This document shows positions 42,468 through 52,703 of a stretch of 64,000 bases of DNA, piece after piece. The notes under the pieces are model-generated. The model was not told the DNA's origin, did not search any database, and was given only the letters and a program-made list of their open reading frames with translations. Where the stretch lies: assembly GCA_902802585.1 (NCBI GenBank), contig CADCMR010000011.1, positions 62,001-126,000 on the forward strand, read 5' to 3'. The DNA comes from an uncultured bacterium. GTDB lineage: Bacteria > Verrucomicrobiota > Lentisphaeria > Victivallales > UBA1829. Both the position numbers and the translations under genes were made by a program. Position 1 is the stretch's first letter; each line of letters opens with the position of its first letter.

Positions 42468-44750
42468 TCAGGATTCCGATCCTTTTTTGAGCTTCTGCTC
42501 CGCTTCCGCCTTGAGTTCCAGAAACGCGGAATCCTCTGGGAAGAGGATCAGATAATGGTTTGCCAGGTCAAGCGCACGCCGGAATTGCCCGTTTGCCAGG
42601 TCTTCCCTGACGCAATGGAGCATGATGTCCGTCCACAGGACTTTGACAGCCTCCGGCAGTTCGACCGCACGATTCGGTATCCTGAGGACTCTTTCCGCGT
42701 CCTGATAACGCCCGTTTGCCGCGAGCATTTGTGCATAGATAAACTGACCGATCCCGTCATCCTGGTCCGTTTCCCACGCTTGTTTCGCATAGGAAAGAGC
42801 TTCCGCTTTCTTTCCTGCGACCATTTGAAGCTCGGCGATATTGGCGAGGATCAGCCGCTGCTCGGGATGCCTGCCGACCAGCGCGAGGAAGCGTGAAAGC
42901 GCCTGGTCCACCCTGCCGCAGGAGCTGAACTTGTCCGCCGCATAAAGCGCGAAGTCCGCCTGTTCCGTCTTTGCAGTTTCGAGCAGGGAAAGCGCTTCCT
43001 CCGTCTTATCCTGGAGGAACAATTCCTCCGCCCGGAAGAACGGAGCCAGCGCCTTGAGTTCCGGCACGGTCGAGGCGTCCAGACGGTCCGCCATCTTCGA
43101 CAGTTCCGCCCGGCGTTCGTACCTGGAGCAGAAATCGAAGTAGCGATAGAGGAACCCCTGGTTCGTTTGGGCTTTGTCGACCAGAGCGGCGTATTCCTGT
43201 GCGGCTTCGTCGATCTGTCCCGACAGCTCCAGCGCGAGCATATGCAGGAGATCGAACGTGACGGAACGCTCCTCATTTTCCAGAGCATAGAACCGTTCGA
43301 CATATTCGAGGCACTTTTCCGGATCGTCGTTGAAGAGCTCGAACTCGGCGGCGGTCTGCAGAAGATACGGATCGTCCGGAAACGCATCCAGATTTTCCTG
43401 AATGATCTGCCGGGTCAGCAAATTTCTCCTGTACAAATCGGAAACCGTAATCCGCATCAGGAAAGGATCCTTGTCGCCGGACGAAGCGAGGAGCTGCACG
43501 AGTTTTGCCACCCGCGGGTCATCGGTGAGAGCCGGATTCTCATTGACCGTGTTCCACAGATACTGATGGACCGCGACACGCGCCCGTTCCTGCACGCTGG
43601 GGAACAGCGCATTCTTCATGATCGTCTCGAAGGTCGTGCAAATCTTCTCCAAAATGTCGTTGTTGAGCGCGATCTGAAGATTGATCAGATTTGCCAGGTC
43701 CGTATGAACGACGCCGCCGACCTTTTGCATGGCTCCGGCAAGTTCTTCTTTTTTCTCCGGGTTCTGACTGAAAAGGTACAGCGCGTCGAAATAGGACGCC
43801 AGGATTCTATGCCTTGAACCGAGGGTGTGGTAACGGTCGGCAAGTTGCTTCAGTTTCTCCGGTTGTGCCTCGTACACGCAACTGTCCGCAAAGGTAACCG
43901 ACAGCGGAATGCTAGCAATGTCCGCAAGATAAGGTTCGGCGGTCTCAATCACGGAACTGAACCTCGCCCGGGAAAAGTAATAGTTCGCCAGATACGGAGT
44001 CCCGGCAAACCGGTTCAAATGCGCTGCCTCCTTCAACATCGTTTCCATCTGTTCATCAACGAAATCCGCATCCCTGCCGGAAGACTGGAGGGCGCCGAGA
44101 TAAAACAGGATGGATTCCAGCCGGACAAAGGGATCGTCCGAACAGGTGCCTTGTTCAATAAACGCCGAGCGTTCGGTCCCGTTGCTTTTGCCTCTTTTTA
44201 CCAAGAATTCCGCATATCGTCCGAGATCATCCTGCTGGAATGCCTCCGGATCCGCCTCGTGCATCTCTTCATAATATTTTTCAGCCTCCTTGAGCCTGCC
44301 CGTCATGACAGCGCTGACGAGGTACAGCATCTTATCCTTCGGAGCCAGCTCCGCGCTTAAAAACGTCTTGCGGTTCAGTGTCGTGTAAAGATGCGTAAAG
44401 TCCCGGGCGTTCATTGCGCATCCGGTGTAATTGTCCCAGTACTCCGGCTTGAGCGGATTCAGCGTGCTAGCCTTGTACCAGCAGTGCATCTCCTCTTCTG
44501 TGTTGCCGAAGTGGCGGTAGACCTGTGCCAGGCGGACGAAATCCTCCTCGCTGTCGGGATCCTTCCCGACATATTCGGTCAAAAGCTTTTCCGCCTTCTT
44601 CCAGTCCCCTGCAGCAAACGCTTCCCGGGCGGAAACCCGCAGATGGCTCCGGCGCAAAGTCTTGACCCCGAAATACCCCAGGAAACCGAGACACGCGAGC
44701 AGAACGACAGATATAAGAATGATGGACAGAACTGTTTTTGTCTTTTTCAT
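42468..44750 (-). CDS. Membrane-anchored TPR-repeat protein
   Basis: 760 residues. N-terminal TM anchor (about 8-28, LSIILISVVLLACLGFLGYFG) followed by a long alpha-solenoid with recognisable TPR units: REAFAAGDWKKAEKLLTEYV, VRLAQVYRHFGNTEEEMHCWYKA, and near the end AELQMVAGKKAEALSYAKQA. It is probably periplasmic and resembles TPR proteins seen with exopolysaccharide or sorting systems. It lies next to the gene for a protein with a PEP-CTERM-like tail, so a role in handling that protein is conceivable but unproven. GAGGGG precedes the ATG closely. Confidence 0.78.
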   Translation of the reverse strand: MKKTKTVLSIILISVVLLACLGFLGYFGVKTLRRSHLRVSAREAFAAGDWKKAEKLLTEYVGKDPDSEEDFVRLAQVYRHFGNTEEEMHCWYKASTLNPLKPEYWDNYTGCAMNARDFTHLYTTLNRKTFLSAELAPKDKMLYLVSAVMTGRLKEAEKYYEEMHEADPEAFQQDDLGRYAEFLVKRGKSNGTERSAFIEQGTCSDDPFVRLESILFYLGALQSSGRDADFVDEQMETMLKEAAHLNRFAGTPYLANYYFSRARFSSVIETAEPYLADIASIPLSVTFADSCVYEAQPEKLKQLADRYHTLGSRHRILASYFDALYLFSQNPEKKEELAGAMQKVGGVVHTDLANLINLQIALNNDILEKICTTFETIMKNALFPSVQERARVAVHQYLWNTVNENPALTDDPRVAKLVQLLASSGDKDPFLMRITVSDLYRRNLLTRQIIQENLDAFPDDPYLLQTAAEFELFNDDPEKCLEYVERFYALENEERSVTFDLLHMLALELSGQIDEAAQEYAALVDKAQTNQGFLYRYFDFCSRYERRAELSKMADRLDASTVPELKALAPFFRAEELFLQDKTEEALSLLETAKTEQADFALYAADKFSSCGRVDQALSRFLALVGRHPEQRLILANIAELQMVAGKKAEALSYAKQAWETDQDDGIGQFIYAQMLAANGRYQDAERVLRIPNRAVELPEAVKVLWTDIMLHCVREDLANGQFRRALDLANHYLILFPEDSAFLELKAEAEQKLKKGSES

Positions 44751-44805
44751 TATCCCCTCAAGCCTGCATTATGGGACCGTCTTCCCGATGCTTTTTCCGT
44801 GTTTC

Positions 44806-44839
44806 AAAAAAAAGCCCCGGTCAGTTTTCCAACCGGGGC
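44806..44839 (-). terminator. Rho-independent terminator of sorted-protein gene
   Basis: On the minus strand GCCCCGGT pairs with ACCGGGGC (44814-44821 with 44832-44839), followed by a T run (44806-44813). Confidence 0.85.
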
Positions 44840-44884
44840 GGATTTCATCTATGACCGTTCAAAAACGTGTTCACAGGAAATGGT

Positions 44885-45673
44885 TCAGGCAACAGTGGCT
44901 TTTCTGCGGCGGATATACCAGAATCCAAGACCGAAGAGTCCGGCGATCAGCGCGATCTGAAGCCCGCCGGGGAGCGGGGAGCCGAAAGTCTTATCTCCGC
45001 CGCCGGTACTTCTCGTGGTCGAAGCAATGATGCCGAAATTAATCTGTTTTTCGCCCTGTCCGGGGAAATACAGCTGCCCCACAGGCAAGTTTTGATCAGC
45101 AGCGTCTCCGCGTCCTAACGCTCTGCTGCCATATACCCCATCCTGAGGTGTGCCGGTCGAAATCCACTTGAGAATGTTTCCATCCGAATCTTTACGGGCG
45201 AAATAGACCTGAACCTCGGCGCCAGCCTCAAAATTACCAAGGAAATATCCGTCACGTGCAACGTCAATGGAAAGCTGTTTCCATGCACCATTCGGGTTTT
45301 CAGGATCAGCCCCGTATGTGGTATAGGTATACCCGTCAAAAGGATCAATTCTGCTTGTGTCGCCGATAGAGAAATCATGAACCCCCGTGGAATCAATATA
45401 TCCATAGTGGGTGATGCCATATTGGGAATTGGTTAACAATTCACCCTGTCCAGACAGACCATCCCCCGCAGTGTCAAACACATTTGTGATATAGAGGCTT
45501 CCGCTGTTTTTCATTGTAATCGTGTAGTAGCTGCCCGAACCCATACCTTGATTGTTCTCATTCTGATATGGTGTTGTTTCAATCGTAAACCCATTAAAAT
45601 CAAGTGTCTCTGCAAAAACGGAGGTGGCTGCGCCGAGAAGCGCGACGGCAAGGATTGGAAGAATGTGTTTCAT
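44885..45673 (-). CDS. Secreted protein with PEP-CTERM-like C-terminal sorting signal
   Basis: 262 residues. Signal peptide (ILAVALLGAATSVFA, cleavage about 21), a roughly 200-residue beta-rich, Gly/Tyr/Asp/Ser-rich surface-type region with no named domain, then the tripartite tail: SPLPGG motif, one TM helix (LQIALIAGLFGLGFWYI) and RRRK. This is the architecture recognised by exosortase-type enzymes; PLPGG is a variant of the usual PEP box. No exosortase gene is in the window. It has its own promoter and terminator. The base composition is more AT-rich than that of its neighbours, which may reflect strong expression or transfer. Confidence 0.78.
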   Translation of the reverse strand: MKHILPILAVALLGAATSVFAETLDFNGFTIETTPYQNENNQGMGSGSYYTITMKNSGSLYITNVFDTAGDGLSGQGELLTNSQYGITHYGYIDSTGVHDFSIGDTSRIDPFDGYTYTTYGADPENPNGAWKQLSIDVARDGYFLGNFEAGAEVQVYFARKDSDGNILKWISTGTPQDGVYGSRALGRGDAADQNLPVGQLYFPGQGEKQINFGIIASTTRSTGGGDKTFGSPLPGGLQIALIAGLFGLGFWYIRRRKATVA

Positions 45674-45772
45674 GTGGTCCTGTCTCTATTCTGCCCGGCT
45701 CTCCTGAAGTCGGACGATTGTGGGTTGTTTCCCTCTTAGAAATACCAGGGATTGTTTATCTTTTCAGTAAAT

Positions 45773-45801
45773 AATATAACTCATCAAAACAGTTTTTTCA
45801 A
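45773..45801 (-). promoter_or_regulatory. Promoter for the sorted-protein gene
   Basis: Minus strand TTGAAA (45796-45801), 17-nt spacer, TATATT (45773-45778), about 100 nt upstream of the start. Confidence 0.6.
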
Positions 45802-45831
45802 ATATAATTTTCAAAAAAACACGTCAGTTGC

Positions 45832-45874
45832 TAATCATCTTTAACACTTTGAAATCAAATCGCAAAGATGATTA
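45832..45874. promoter_or_regulatory. 11-bp inverted repeat upstream of the sorted-protein promoter
   Basis: TAATCATCTTT (45832-45842) and AAAGATGATTA (45864-45874) are exact reverse complements with a 21-nt spacer; the outer CAGTT/AACTG also match with a small bulge. It lies about 30 nt upstream of the -35, a typical regulator-binding position. Confidence 0.4.
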
Positions 45875-45923
45875 ACTGCTATTCTTTTTTTTGAGGCTGT
45901 TCAACTCACTTTTAATCTGAAGA

Positions 45924-45954
45924 AAAAGCCCGCGAAAGCCTGAACTGTCGCGGG
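45924..45954 (-). terminator. Terminator downstream of trpB
   Basis: CCCGCGA pairs with TCGCGGG (45929-45935 with 45948-45954), followed on the minus strand by a short T run. Confidence 0.7.
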
Positions 45955-46021
45955 AAAGAGGAAGTGTTTTTTGCATACGGAAAGCGCAGCTTCCGCTCGT
46001 GCGTGGAGGAAGATGGTTCTG

Positions 46022-47434
46022 TCAGTTCATCTCCGGCAGGGTGGCGAAACTCTTTTCGAGCTCGATGTCGGTCGGGATGTAGTCGTCCATCTCGCCGTCG
46101 TTGAACTTCTGGTACGCGACCATGTCGAAATAACCGGTTCCGGTCAGTCCGAACACGATAGTCTTCGCCTCGCCGGTCTCACGGCATTTCTCCGCCTCGT
46201 CGATGGCGGCGCGGATCGCGTGGCTGCTCTCCGGCGCGGGCAGGATGCCTTCGGTACGCGCGAACGTCTTCGCAGCGGCGAACACGGAGGTCTGCTCCAC
46301 GGAGACGGCTTCCATAAGACCGTCGTGGTACAGCTGGGACAGGATCGAGCTCATGCCGTGGTAGCGCAGTCCGCCCGCATGGTTGGCGGACGGGATGAAG
46401 CCGCAGCCGAGCGTGTACATCTTCGCGAGCGGGCAGATCCTGCCGGTGTCGCAGAAATCGTAGGCGAACGTGCCGCGTGTGAGGCTCGGGCAGGACGCCG
46501 GTTCGACCGCGATGAAGCGGTAGTCCGCCTCGCCGCGGAGCTTTTCGCCCATGAACGGGGAAATCAGGCCGCCGAGGTTGGATCCGCCGCCGGCGCAGCC
46601 GATGATGATGTCCGGCTTGATGCCGAACTTGCGGAGCGCGGTCTGCGTTTCCAGTCCGATGATGCTCTGGTGCAGCAGGACCTGCGAAAGGACGGAGCCG
46701 AGCACGTAGCGGTACCCCTCGTGCGTGACAGCCGCCTCCACTGCCTCGGAAATCGCGCATCCGAGGCTGCCCGTGGTGCCGGGAAACATTTTCAGGATAT
46801 GGCGTCCTGCCTCGGTCGTTTCCGAAGGAGACGGCGTGACGTCCGCGCCGTAAGTGCGCATGACCTCGCGGCGGAACGGCTTCTGTTCGTAGGAGCATTT
46901 CACCATGTACACGTGGCAGTCGAGTCCGAAGAACGCGCACGCCATGGAAAGCGCTGTGCCCCATTGCCCTGCCCCGGTCTCGGTCGTGACGCCCTTCAGC
47001 CCCTGTTTCTTCGCATAGTACGCCTGTGCGATGGCGGAGTTCAGCTTATGGCTGCCGGACGTGTTGTTGCCCTCGAACTTGTAATAGATTTTCGCGGGCG
47101 TTTTCAGAGCCTTTTCCAAAAAATACGCGCGCACCAGAGGCGACGGACGGTACATCTTGTAGAAATCGAACACCTCGTCCGGGATCGGAATCAGCTGCGT
47201 GGTGTCGTCGAGTTCCTGTTTCACCAGTTCGTCGCAGAACACATGCCCGAGCTCCTCGGCGGTCACGGGCTGTTTCGTCGCAGGATTCAGGAGCGGAGCC
47301 GGCTTGTTCTTCATGTCGGCACGGACATTGTACCACGCTTTCGGGAGTTCATCCTCGGAAAGGTAGATCTTGTACGGGATGTGGTCGCAGTTCGGTTGGA
47401 CGGCGTTTCCGGCGTTTGCGGTTTCGTGTTTCAT
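46022..47434 (-). CDS. trpB: Tryptophan synthase beta chain, TrpB2 type
   Basis: 470 residues from the ATG at 47434 (AGGAG 8 nt upstream). It condenses indole and serine to tryptophan with PLP. PLP-lysine region EGNNTSGSHKLNSAIAQA, ETGAGQWGTALS and the phosphate-binding loop GCAGGGSNLGG are present. The length and the N-terminal block RPSPLVRAYFLEKALKTPAKIYYK identify the TrpB2 (TIGR01415) branch, about 60 residues longer than TrpB1. TrpB2 proteins often work without TrpA, using free indole. No trpA is adjacent. Expression is probably controlled by the Trp-codon leader and attenuator directly upstream. Confidence 0.94.
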   Translation of the reverse strand: MKHETANAGNAVQPNCDHIPYKIYLSEDELPKAWYNVRADMKNKPAPLLNPATKQPVTAEELGHVFCDELVKQELDDTTQLIPIPDEVFDFYKMYRPSPLVRAYFLEKALKTPAKIYYKFEGNNTSGSHKLNSAIAQAYYAKKQGLKGVTTETGAGQWGTALSMACAFFGLDCHVYMVKCSYEQKPFRREVMRTYGADVTPSPSETTEAGRHILKMFPGTTGSLGCAISEAVEAAVTHEGYRYVLGSVLSQVLLHQSIIGLETQTALRKFGIKPDIIIGCAGGGSNLGGLISPFMGEKLRGEADYRFIAVEPASCPSLTRGTFAYDFCDTGRICPLAKMYTLGCGFIPSANHAGGLRYHGMSSILSQLYHDGLMEAVSVEQTSVFAAAKTFARTEGILPAPESSHAIRAAIDEAEKCRETGEAKTIVFGLTGTGYFDMVAYQKFNDGEMDDYIPTDIELEKSFATLPEMN

Positions 47435-47485
47435 AGTTCTTGCTCCTGAATTTGACAGCCTCTTGTTTCCGGGCTGCCGCGGGTT

Positions 47486-47520
47486 AAAAAAAAGCGGACC
47501 AAACGTTCTGTTCGATCCGC
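47486..47520 (-). terminator. trp attenuator terminator hairpin
   Basis: On the transcript GCGGATCGAAC pairs over all 11 positions (two G-U) with GTTTGGTCCGC (47494-47520), followed immediately by eight T (47486-47493). It lies 52 nt upstream of the trpB start codon, between leader peptide and gene. Its 5' arm can instead pair with ATCCGTC (47571-47577). Confidence 0.85.
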
Positions 47521-47570
47521 CTTGACTTTCGGGTTGTGTTCTGGAAAAACGACGTAAAAGACCCGGTCCA

Positions 47571-47585
47571 GACGGATTCACCGCC
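47571..47585 (-). promoter_or_regulatory. Attenuator segments 1 and 2 (pause hairpin / antiterminator arm)
   Basis: GGCGG (47581-47585, last leader codons) can pair with CCGTC (47571-47575) around the leader stop. ATCCGTC (47571-47577) can alternatively pair over 7 bp with GGCGGAT (47515-47521), destroying the terminator. This is the usual 1:2 versus 2:3 switch. Confidence 0.65.
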
Positions 47586-47631
47586 AGCACCAGCGCCAAT
47601 CAAAGAAGTGTTTGAACGTGTTCTTTTCCAT
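47578..47631 (-). CDS. trpL: trp leader peptide
   Basis: 17 codons encoding MEKNTFKHFFDWRWCWR then TGA. Trp occurs at 12, 14 and 16, three of 17 residues for an otherwise rare amino acid. It sits between a near-consensus promoter and the terminator hairpin. Ribosome stalling at these codons when charged tRNA-Trp is scarce would free segment 2 and prevent termination. The ATG is only about 3 nt from the predicted transcription start, with no Shine-Dalgarno, so initiation would be nearly leaderless. Confidence 0.8.
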   Translation of the reverse strand: MEKNTFKHFFDWRWCWR

Positions 47632-47640
47632 AATGCGATT

Positions 47641-47669
47641 ACTATACCACCATTTCCCGCGCTTGTCAA
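47641..47669 (-). promoter_or_regulatory. Sigma70 promoter of the trp leader-trpB unit
   Basis: Minus strand TTGACA (47664-47669), exactly 17 nt, TATAGT (47641-47646). Perfect -35 and a five-of-six -10; predicted start about 47634. Confidence 0.85.
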
Positions 47670-47712
47670 GCGTTTTTTCCGCAAAAAAATCTCAGGATGC
47701 CGGAAAAACGGT

Positions 47713-47740
47713 TTGACTTTTTCCTCTGGCGTGATACATT
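47713..47740 (+). promoter_or_regulatory. Promoter for the oxidoreductase-GH2 run
   Basis: TTGACT (47713-47718), 16-nt spacer, TACATT (47735-47740), about 40 nt upstream of the first oxidoreductase ATG and divergent from the trp promoter. Confidence 0.55.
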
Positions 47741-47783
47741 GAAGAAAGAGCTGAAACAACCAATGCAAAACCGGAGCGACGCC

Positions 47784-48770
47784 ATGAAACTGTGCATGAT
47801 CGGCATGAGGGGACATTCCTGCTATGTCTTCGAGAGCCTGAACGAAATCCCCGGGATTGAGTTCGCCGCCGTCTCCCCCGGATGCCCGGAGGATTCGCCC
47901 GCGCCCCTGATCGAAAACGCCGCGAAATGCGGTTTTTCTCCTCGCGTCGTCGACGACTGGCGCGAGATGCTGGACCGGGAAAAACCGGACATCGTCTGCA
48001 TCGACGGCAAGTACGACTTGCACGCGGAAATGTGCGTGGAGGCCGCCCGCCGGAACATTCATATCTTCTGCGAAAAACCGATCGCGCTCACGCTTGATTC
48101 CCTCAACGCCATCGAAGACGCACTGAAGACCAGCTCAAGCAAGCTCGTCTCCATGGTCGGGCTCCGCTACGATCCCGCCATGTACCACGCGCACCGCCTC
48201 GTCGCCGGGGGCGCAATCGGAAAAGTCAAGCTCATCTACGCCCAGAAATCCTACCGGCTCGGCACGCGCCCCGACTTCTACAAAAAACGCGAAACTTACG
48301 GCGGGACCATCCCGTGGGTCGGCAGCCATGCGCTCGACTGGATCATGTGGTTCGCGGACAGCGGATTCGCCACCGCCGCCGCCACGCAGACCAGCGAGGA
48401 CAATTTCGGCAACGGCTCCATGGAGATCGCCGCGCAGGCGATCTTCACGATGAAGTCCGGCGCGCTCGCCGAGGCAAGCATCGAATACCTCCGCCCCGCC
48501 GCCGCGCCCTCCCATGGAGACGACCGCGTCCGCGTCGCCGGCACCTCCGGCGTGATCGAGGTGCGCGACGGACACATCATCCTCATCGATGCCGCCGGAC
48601 AACGCACAATCGAACCCGACGTGCCCGATCGGAAGATCTTCTCCGATTTCGTCTTCTTGCTGGAGGGACGCCGGGACTGCCTCGTAGACACGCGGCAGTC
48701 GCTCGACCTGACCCGCGCGTGCCTGCTGACGCGCCAGGCGGCGGACGACGGCACGATCATTCGTTTCTGA
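47784..48770 (+). CDS. Gfo/Idh/MocA family NAD(P)-dependent oxidoreductase (1)
   Basis: 328 residues from the ATG at 47784 (GGAG 8 nt upstream); two earlier in-frame ATGs lack a site. N-terminal Rossmann fold, with a less typical start (MIGMRGHSCYVFESL in place of GxGxxG), then KPDIVCIDG, the conserved EKPIALTLDSL (catalytic-site Lys of the family) and GTIPWVGSHALDWIMWF. Such enzymes oxidise or epimerise sugars, inositols or their derivatives. The substrate is unknown. Context with a second Gfo/Idh enzyme and two glycosidases suggests modification of released sugars. Confidence 0.88.
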   Translation: MKLCMIGMRGHSCYVFESLNEIPGIEFAAVSPGCPEDSPAPLIENAAKCGFSPRVVDDWREMLDREKPDIVCIDGKYDLHAEMCVEAARRNIHIFCEKPIALTLDSLNAIEDALKTSSSKLVSMVGLRYDPAMYHAHRLVAGGAIGKVKLIYAQKSYRLGTRPDFYKKRETYGGTIPWVGSHALDWIMWFADSGFATAAATQTSEDNFGNGSMEIAAQAIFTMKSGALAEASIEYLRPAAAPSHGDDRVRVAGTSGVIEVRDGHIILIDAAGQRTIEPDVPDRKIFSDFVFLLEGRRDCLVDTRQSLDLTRACLLTRQAADDGTIIRF

Positions 48771-48818
48771 ACGCAAGTCCAAAAATATCAAACACATAAA
48801 TCTACAGGAGTTTCCCCC

Positions 48819-49967
48819 ATGTCTCTTCCGAAAGTCGCCGTCGTGGGCGTCCGCGGGTTCGCCAGCATGTACATCCGCCATTTCATCCGCCTGCAGGACG
48901 AGGGCAAAGTCGACTGGACCGCCGCCGTAGTCCGTTCCCCGGAGAAAGCCCCGGAGGAAGTCGCCCTTCTCAAACAACGCGGCGTGCGCATCTTCCCGGA
49001 CACCGCGTCCATGTACGACGCCATCCCCGATCTCGCGCTCGTCGGTCTCCCGGTTGGAATCGAGTTCCATGAGCCCATGACGCGCGATGCGCTGGCGCAC
49101 GGCGTGAACGTACTGGTGGAGAAACCAGTCTCGACCACCACGGCGTCCGTCGACCGCATGATCGACGCCGCAAACGCGCGCCCTGAACTCTCCGTCACGG
49201 TCGGATTCCAGCACATGGCGGACCGCAACATCCGCCGCATCAAGGAAACGATCCTCTCCGGCAGGCTCGGCAGAATCGAATCCATCCGCTTCCACGGCTT
49301 CTGGCCGCGCGGCGACGCCTACTACGGGCGCAACAACTGGGCGGGCAGGATCGCTTCGCCCGCAACCGGCGCGCTCATCCTCGACTCCCCCGCAAACAAC
49401 GCCTTCGCGCACTACCTGAACATCGCGCTCTTCCTCGCGGCGGACAAGCTCGAAGCCACTGCGGAACCCGCCATCACCGCCGCCCGTCTCTTCCGCGCAC
49501 GGCGCACCATCGAGACGTTCGACACCTGCGCCATCGACTTCAACGCGGGCAGCGTCCCCGTCTCGGCGTTCCTCACGCACACCTGCCAGGGCACCACCGA
49601 GCCGCACATCGTCGTGCAGTGCACGGCGGGGCGCGCCGACTGGGAGCTGAACGGCAGCTGGTCGATGCACGACGCCGACGGCAACGAGATCGCGGGCGGT
49701 CCCGACACCGACTGCTACGGCACGATGTTCGACGACGTGGTCGCGAAGCTCGCCGATCCATCCGTCTTCACATGTTCGCTTGCCATGGCGCGCAACCACG
49801 CCGCGCTCATCGAAGCGCTGTACCGCGACTATCAGGTCGAGGAGATCCCGGAACCCCTCATCCACCGCCGGGAATCCGACGGCCAGTTGTACGTGGACGG
49901 TTTGCTCGACTACGGCAGGGAATGCTCCGCGCACGGCGTTGCCAACGCCGGACCGTTCCCGCGCTGA
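48819..49967 (+). CDS. Gfo/Idh/MocA family NAD(P)-dependent oxidoreductase (2)
   Basis: 382 residues; AGGAG 8 nt before the ATG. Rossmann start VAVVGVRGFASMYIRHFI, LALVGLPVGIEF, the family EKPVSTTTASVDRMI block, then the C-terminal alpha/beta domain. It follows the first oxidoreductase by 48 nt and precedes the GH2 gene by 74 nt on the same strand. Paired Gfo/Idh enzymes next to glycosidases occur in oxidation-elimination type glycoside breakdown (3-keto intermediates), a possible role here but not demonstrable from sequence. Confidence 0.88.
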   Translation: MSLPKVAVVGVRGFASMYIRHFIRLQDEGKVDWTAAVVRSPEKAPEEVALLKQRGVRIFPDTASMYDAIPDLALVGLPVGIEFHEPMTRDALAHGVNVLVEKPVSTTTASVDRMIDAANARPELSVTVGFQHMADRNIRRIKETILSGRLGRIESIRFHGFWPRGDAYYGRNNWAGRIASPATGALILDSPANNAFAHYLNIALFLAADKLEATAEPAITAARLFRARRTIETFDTCAIDFNAGSVPVSAFLTHTCQGTTEPHIVVQCTAGRADWELNGSWSMHDADGNEIAGGPDTDCYGTMFDDVVAKLADPSVFTCSLAMARNHAALIEALYRDYQVEEIPEPLIHRRESDGQLYVDGLLDYGRECSAHGVANAGPFPR

Positions 49968-50041
49968 TACAGCGTTCCAAAAGTTCCCTGTTTCAGCGCC
50001 CTCCGCCCCTTTTAGGTCAGTCATGGAAACGAGGTAAAATC

Positions 50042-52501
<2,460 letters not shown>

Positions 52502-52703
52502 CGAACGTATCGGACACATTTTTTAATGTTGGATTTTCACAAAAAGGTGTTGATTCCTCTCATAATCACCTTGATTTCTCCTCGCAAAAATGTATAGTAT
52601 AGTCCGAGGCTGCCGGGAAGCGCAATCTGTTTTCCGGCATTCCGAATATCGTTTTTCAACACCATAATCCAACATCCCCGTGAAACAAATGGAGTACGCA
52701 AAT

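Larger units (their letters stand above)
45674..46021. other. AT-rich intergenic region
   Basis: 348 bases: promoter of the sorted-protein gene, an 11-bp inverted repeat just upstream of it, and the trpB terminator at the right end. No gene seen. Confidence 0.6.
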
